A DNA stretch of 64,000 bases from Pseudomonas fluorescens (GTDB lineage: Bacteria; Pseudomonadota; Gammaproteobacteria; Pseudomonadales; Pseudomonadaceae): NCBI RefSeq assembly GCF_001648775.1, contig NZ_LVEJ01000023.1, positions 62,001 to 126,000 of the forward strand, read 5' to 3'. A program made the translations under genes and the position numbers. Position 1 is the first letter of the stretch; every line of letters begins with the position of its first letter. The notes beneath the pieces were generated by a model. That model was not told where the DNA came from, did not search any database, and saw only the letters and a program-made list of their open reading frames with translations. This document shows positions 60,802-64,000 of the stretch, piece after piece.

Positions 60802-62181
60802 ATGGCTTTGGATTTATTCGTCGTCCTCATCTACGCCGCCGGCATGCTCTTGCTCGGCTACTTCGGCATGCGCAAGGCCAAGACCAACGAGGACTTTCTC
60901 GTCGCCGGTCGTAACCTCGGCCCAAGCCTGTACATGGGCACCATGGCCGCGACCGTGCTCGGTGGTGCGTCCACCGTCGGCACCGTGCGTCTGGGCTACG
61001 TGCATGGCATTTCCGGTTTCTGGCTGTGCGCGGCCCTCGGTTGCGGCATCGTTGCGCTGAACCTGTTCCTCGCCAAACCGCTGCTGAAACTGAAGATCTA
61101 CACCGTTACCCAAGTCCTGGAAAAACGCTACAACCCGATGGCCCGCTCGGCGAGCGCGGCGATCATGCTGGCCTACGCGCTGATGATCGGCGTGACCTCG
61201 ATCCTCGCCATCGGCACCGTGCTGCAAGTGCTGTTCGGCCTGCCGTTCTGGGTCTCGGTGCTGCTTGGCGGCGGTGTGGTAGTGATCTACTCGGCAATCG
61301 GCGGCATGTGGTCGCTGACCCTGACCGACATCGTCCAGTTCATCATCAAGACCGTGGGCCTGATGTTCATCCTGTTGCCGATCTGCCTGTACCGCGTCGG
61401 CGGTTGGGACGAACTGGTGCTGAAACTGCCGGCGACTGCCTTCAGCTTCACCACCATCGGCTGGGACACGATCATCACCTACTTCATGATCTACTTCTTC
61501 GGCATCCTGATCGGTCAGGACATCTGGCAACGGGTGTTCACCGTCAAGACCGCGAAAGTCGCGCAATACGCCGGCAGCATCGCCGGCATCTACTGCATCG
61601 TCTACGGTCTGGCCTGCGCGCTGATCGGCATGGCTGCGCACGTGCTGATCCCGGATCTGGACAACGTCAACAACGCCTTCGCCGCCATCGTCAAACTGTC
61701 GCTGCCGGACGGCATCCGTGGTCTGGTGATCGCTGCGGCACTTGCAGCCATGATGTCCACCGCCAGCGCCGGCCTGCTCGCCGCCGCCACCACCCTGACT
61801 GAAGACCTGCTGCCGAAACTGCGTGGCGGCAAACAGTCGAGCCTGGCGATCAACCGCCTGTTTACCCTGCTCACCGGCATCGTTGTGCTGGGTATCGCAC
61901 TGGTGGTGAACGATGTGATCAGCGCCTTGACCCTCGCTTACAACCTGTTGGTGGGCGGCATGCTGATCCCGCTGATGGGTGCGATCTTCTGGAAACGCGC
62001 GACCACCGCCGGCGCCATCGCCAGCATGGGCCTGGGTTTCGCCACCGCGCTGCTGTTCATGTTCAAGGACGGTCTGGATGCGAACACACCGATCTACTAC
62101 AGCCTGGCTGTGGGTCTGGTGAGTTTTGTGGTGGTCAGCCTGGTCTCCCCTCGCCCGGCAACCGTGGCGAGTGCGATCTAA
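60802..62181 (+). CDS. Sodium:solute symporter (SSS family)
   Basis: A 459-residue symporter with 12-13 helices: LLGYFGMRKAKTNEDFLVAGRNLGPSLYMGTMAATVLGGASTVG at the N-terminus, then the SSS core GGMWSLTLTDIVQFIIKTVGL. It corresponds to PA1418 in the gbu region. The substrate is probably guanidinobutyrate or a similar amine/carboxylate (inferred). A strong terminator follows. Confidence 0.9.
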   Translation: MALDLFVVLIYAAGMLLLGYFGMRKAKTNEDFLVAGRNLGPSLYMGTMAATVLGGASTVGTVRLGYVHGISGFWLCAALGCGIVALNLFLAKPLLKLKIYTVTQVLEKRYNPMARSASAAIMLAYALMIGVTSILAIGTVLQVLFGLPFWVSVLLGGGVVVIYSAIGGMWSLTLTDIVQFIIKTVGLMFILLPICLYRVGGWDELVLKLPATAFSFTTIGWDTIITYFMIYFFGILIGQDIWQRVFTVKTAKVAQYAGSIAGIYCIVYGLACALIGMAAHVLIPDLDNVNNAFAAIVKLSLPDGIRGLVIAAALAAMMSTASAGLLAAATTLTEDLLPKLRGGKQSSLAINRLFTLLTGIVVLGIALVVNDVISALTLAYNLLVGGMLIPLMGAIFWKRATTAGAIASMGLGFATALLFMFKDGLDANTPIYYSLAVGLVSFVVVSLVSPRPATVASAI

Positions 62182-62213
62182 GCTCTGATGTAACGACTTG
62201 ATGCTTTCTTCGA

Positions 62214-62247
62214 CGGGTGTGGCGTCGGTTGCCACACCCGTTTTTTT
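62214..62247 (+). terminator. Rho-independent terminator after the symporter gene
   Basis: CGGGTGTGGC and GCCACACCCG stem with 7-base loop, followed by TTTTTTT. Confidence 0.93.
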
Positions 62248-62266
62248 CGTCTGGAGAAAAGTGAAT

Positions 62267-62992
62267 ATGAAGATCGTTTCTCGCGATCAGTGGTTCGAAG
62301 TACAGAGTTTGAGTGACGGCATTAAGCTGATTCATGAACCGTATATTCGGCCGTTTTACCGCTGCAACTTGTGGCATGTGCAGGGGCGCGACAAAGATTT
62401 GCTGCTGGACAGCGGTTCAGGTCTGGTGAGCTTGCGTGAGCAGTTGCCGTGGCTTACCGAGCGGCCGCTGGTGGCAGTGGCCAGTCATTGCCACTTCGAC
62501 CATATCGCCGGGCATCATGAATTTGCTGAACGGCTGGTGCACCCCGCCGAGGCTGACATTCTGGCGGCGCCGGATGGCGAGAACGATTTGAGCCGCGCCT
62601 TCGTCGGCGACGACATGTTTGAAGCGCACCCGGATTGCCCGTTGTGCTACGCCGAATACCGGGTCAAAGCCGCGCCGGCCACCGGGTTTGTCGAGGACGG
62701 CGATGTGCTCGATCTGGGCAATCGCACGCTGCAAGTGCTGCACACGCCGGGGCATTCGCCGGGCGGCATCAGCCTGTACGAGGCGGCGACTGAAACCCTG
62801 TTCAGCGGCGACATCATCTACGACGGGCCGCTGATCGAAGACGCCTACCATTCCAATCTGCAGGATTACGCCAGCAGTCTGCGGCGTTTGCAGGCGTTGC
62901 CGATCCGCACGGTGCATGGCGGCCACTTCGGCAGTTTTTCCGGGGCACATTTGCGCTCGATGGTTGACGAATGGTTGCGCGGGCACGCCTGA
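62267..62992 (+). CDS. MBL-fold metallo-hydrolase
   Basis: A 241-residue protein with the metallo-beta-lactamase motif SHCHFDHIAGHHEF and the later ligands TPGHSPGGISLYEA, FSGDIIYDG and VHGGHFGSF. The ATG at 62267 follows CTGGAGAAA. It is transcribed together with a small ACP-like gene after 43 bases. The substrate is unknown; in this family thioester or lactone hydrolysis is common. Confidence 0.9.
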   Translation: MKIVSRDQWFEVQSLSDGIKLIHEPYIRPFYRCNLWHVQGRDKDLLLDSGSGLVSLREQLPWLTERPLVAVASHCHFDHIAGHHEFAERLVHPAEADILAAPDGENDLSRAFVGDDMFEAHPDCPLCYAEYRVKAAPATGFVEDGDVLDLGNRTLQVLHTPGHSPGGISLYEAATETLFSGDIIYDGPLIEDAYHSNLQDYASSLRRLQALPIRTVHGGHFGSFSGAHLRSMVDEWLRGHA

Positions 62993-63035
62993 GGCCTGCT
63001 TCACTCAAGCACAACAACGATTAGAAAGATCTGCC

Positions 63036-63284
63036 ATGAGAAGAGCTGCCGTACGTGCCGCCGTGCACCGGTTCATCCGCCGCTTGCTGGAAAACCGCGA
63101 ATTCAACGACAACACCAGCCTGGTGCAGTTGGGCCTGGAGAAAGCCGATATCGAAGATCTGATCTTTCATCTGGAAGATGAATTCGGACTGACGGCGTTC
63201 ACCGCCGAAGAAGACCGCATGCTCAAGACCGCGAGGACCGCGAATGACTTGAGCCGGTTTTTGCTTGAGATAGGCCGCCATTAA
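63036..63284 (+). CDS. ACP-like small protein without the phosphopantetheine serine
   Basis: An 82-residue protein whose centre, TSLVQLGLEKADIEDLIFHLEDEFGLTAFTAEEDRML, aligns with the acyl carrier protein motif LGADSLDTVELVMALEEEF. The usual DSL is replaced, with Lys at the serine position, so it cannot be loaded in the usual way. The N-terminus is basic. It lies right after the MBL hydrolase gene. Confidence 0.65.
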   Translation: MRRAAVRAAVHRFIRRLLENREFNDNTSLVQLGLEKADIEDLIFHLEDEFGLTAFTAEEDRMLKTARTANDLSRFLLEIGRH

Positions 63285-63289
63285 AAGCA

Positions 63290-63353
63290 AAAGATCGCAG
63301 CCTTCGCCAACTCCTACATTAATCCGTGTAGGAGTTGCCGAAGGCTGCGATCT
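63290..63353. repeat. REP-like palindrome, GATCGCAGCCTTCG type
   Basis: AAGATCGCAGCCTTCG..CAACTCCTACA and its inverse with an 8-base centre, a long perfect hairpin of a third REP family. It may also terminate the MBL/ACP-like transcript. Confidence 0.85.
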
Positions 63354-63388
63354 CTTGATCTTGAATCCTTGATCTCGGATCGGGGGCG

Positions 63389-63517
63389 TTACCGGCGCCG
63401 TTGTTGACGGCGGCGCTGCTCGTCATCGGTGCGGATCGGCACAGGTTGCAGAGGCGGTTCGATCAAGCCGAGGGCAACACCCAAATCGTGCAGCCAGTTT
63501 TGAATTTTCTCTTTCAT
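63389..63517 (-). CDS. PA1414-family small protein (possible SicX-like RNA locus)
   Basis: A 42-residue protein, MKEKIQNWLHDLGVALGLIEPP.., with a basic Arg/Gln tail, which matches the PA1414 family. The second ATG at 63517 has GAAGGGGG at ideal distance. In P. aeruginosa the PA1414 locus also produces the low-oxygen-induced small RNA SicX. Here a GCGGCC/GGCCGC hairpin (63546-63567) lies in the probable 5' leader, but I see no Anr box (TTGAT-N4-ATCAA) upstream. Synteny with the LysR gene beyond it matches PA1413-PA1414. Confidence 0.75.
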   Translation of the reverse strand: MKEKIQNWLHDLGVALGLIEPPLQPVPIRTDDEQRRRQQRRR

Positions 63518-63659
63518 CGTCATGCCCCCTTCAGGGTGGTGCTGAGCGGCCGGAATTCTGAGGCCGCTTCGCACTGATAATAGTCCGAAGTCCTACGCAA
63601 TGCTCGGCCAAATCCGCAATGATCTGTTACTGAATTGAACAGAATTCGCCGCCATTGGT

Positions 63660-64000
63660 TCAGGCTGTTTCTCGGGTTTCGATCTGAGCCGCAGGATAGA
63701 CAGCCTGCTGCACCTCAATCCAGGCATTGAGGTTGGCGCCGACCATGCCCTTGCGCCACATGAGCCACGTTGTCGCACCCACGAATGGCTCGGCCAACGG
63801 GTGCGCGGCGACGCTCTCACGCCCCGGCAGACTGGCCAGCATCGACTCCGACATCAGCGCCACACCACTGCCGGCGATCACGCAGGCGAGCATGCCCTGA
63901 TAGGACTCGATCTCCATCGCCCGCCCCATCGTCGCGTGGTAGTGCGAAAACCACGCTTCCAGGCGCATGCGGTAGGAACACCCCCGGCGAAAGGTAAACA
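63660..64000 (-). CDS. LysR-family regulator, C-terminal part (continues beyond the window)
   Basis: The frame is open to the window end (..FTFRRGCSYRMRLEAWFSHY..), so the gene's start lies outside. The visible 113 residues are the second half of a LysR substrate-binding domain, with EIESYQGMLACVIAGSGVALMSESMLASLPG as typical core. It corresponds in place to PA1413. The effector is unknown. Confidence 0.85.
   Translation of the reverse strand, partial: FTFRRGCSYRMRLEAWFSHYHATMGRAMEIESYQGMLACVIAGSGVALMSESMLASLPGRESVAAHPLAEPFVGATTWLMWRKGMVGANLNAWIEVQQAVYPAAQIETRETA

Noticed and set aside
59115..60830. Long minus-strand open frame over the NCS1 permease gene
   Set aside because: His/Arg/Gln-rich composition, no domain, and the plus strand encodes a convincing permease.

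Overview
The window is a piece of a chromosome from a fluorescent pseudomonad (P. fluorescens group). The evidence is the high-GC coding style, many REP/REPIN palindromes of the GTGGGAGCGAGC..GCTCGCGAA type, a PA1413-PA1422-like block around gbuA/gbuR, a LapA-type adhesin with its own type I secretion genes, and PlpD, FimV and PA1414-family proteins. No tRNA, rRNA, CRISPR array, transposase or integrase was seen.

Layout. (1) 1-6.8 kb: the 3' end of an Rhs polymorphic toxin gene with a swapped C-terminal tip, its overlapping putative immunity gene, and then an AT-rich array of small genes that look like orphan immunity genes, ending in a SUKH-like protein. (2) 6.9-11.1 kb: queC, a convergent unit of an XRE/S24-like regulator plus a queuosine-precursor transporter with an extra N-terminal domain, and an SHMT-like PLP enzyme with altered active-site positions. 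(3) 11.1-14.7 kb: an AroP-type permease preceded by a Trp-containing leader ORF, a long gap, and a two-gene unit of a 45-residue RiPP-like peptide plus an M29-like metallopeptidase. (4) 14.8-20.9 kb: the conserved rluB-DUF1289-scpB-scpA-yciO-rnm block facing yciB-yciI. (5) 21-31.9 kb: a Cpx-like regulator/Spy/kinase locus, nitroreductase, trkH, two AraC regulators, Mpo1-like and HD proteins, an LpxH-like phosphoesterase, an EamA exporter and a SelW-like protein. (6) 32-41.3 kb: PlpD, a FimV-like protein, a MarR regulator, recQ, UPF0149, YbaN and a DUF6124 gene behind a C4-antisense-like structured RNA. (7) 41.5-55.7 kb: a 2872-residue repeat adhesin with a LapG-type TAAG site, divergent from its TolC/ABC/HlyD export genes. 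(8) 55.8-64 kb: tapT, gbuR divergent from gbuA-SnoaL-like-NCS1-SSS (4-guanidinobutyrate use), an MBL hydrolase with an ACP-like protein, a PA1414-family ORF and the C-terminal part of a LysR regulator.

The most unusual items are the peptide/M29 pair at 13.46-14.64 kb, the Trp leader upstream of the aromatic permease, the C4-like RNA in front of DUF6124, the orphan immunity array with a short duplicated junction, the SHMT-like enzyme lacking catalytic tyrosines, and an ACP-like protein without the phosphopantetheine serine. All functional statements rest on motif recognition by eye; no database search was possible.
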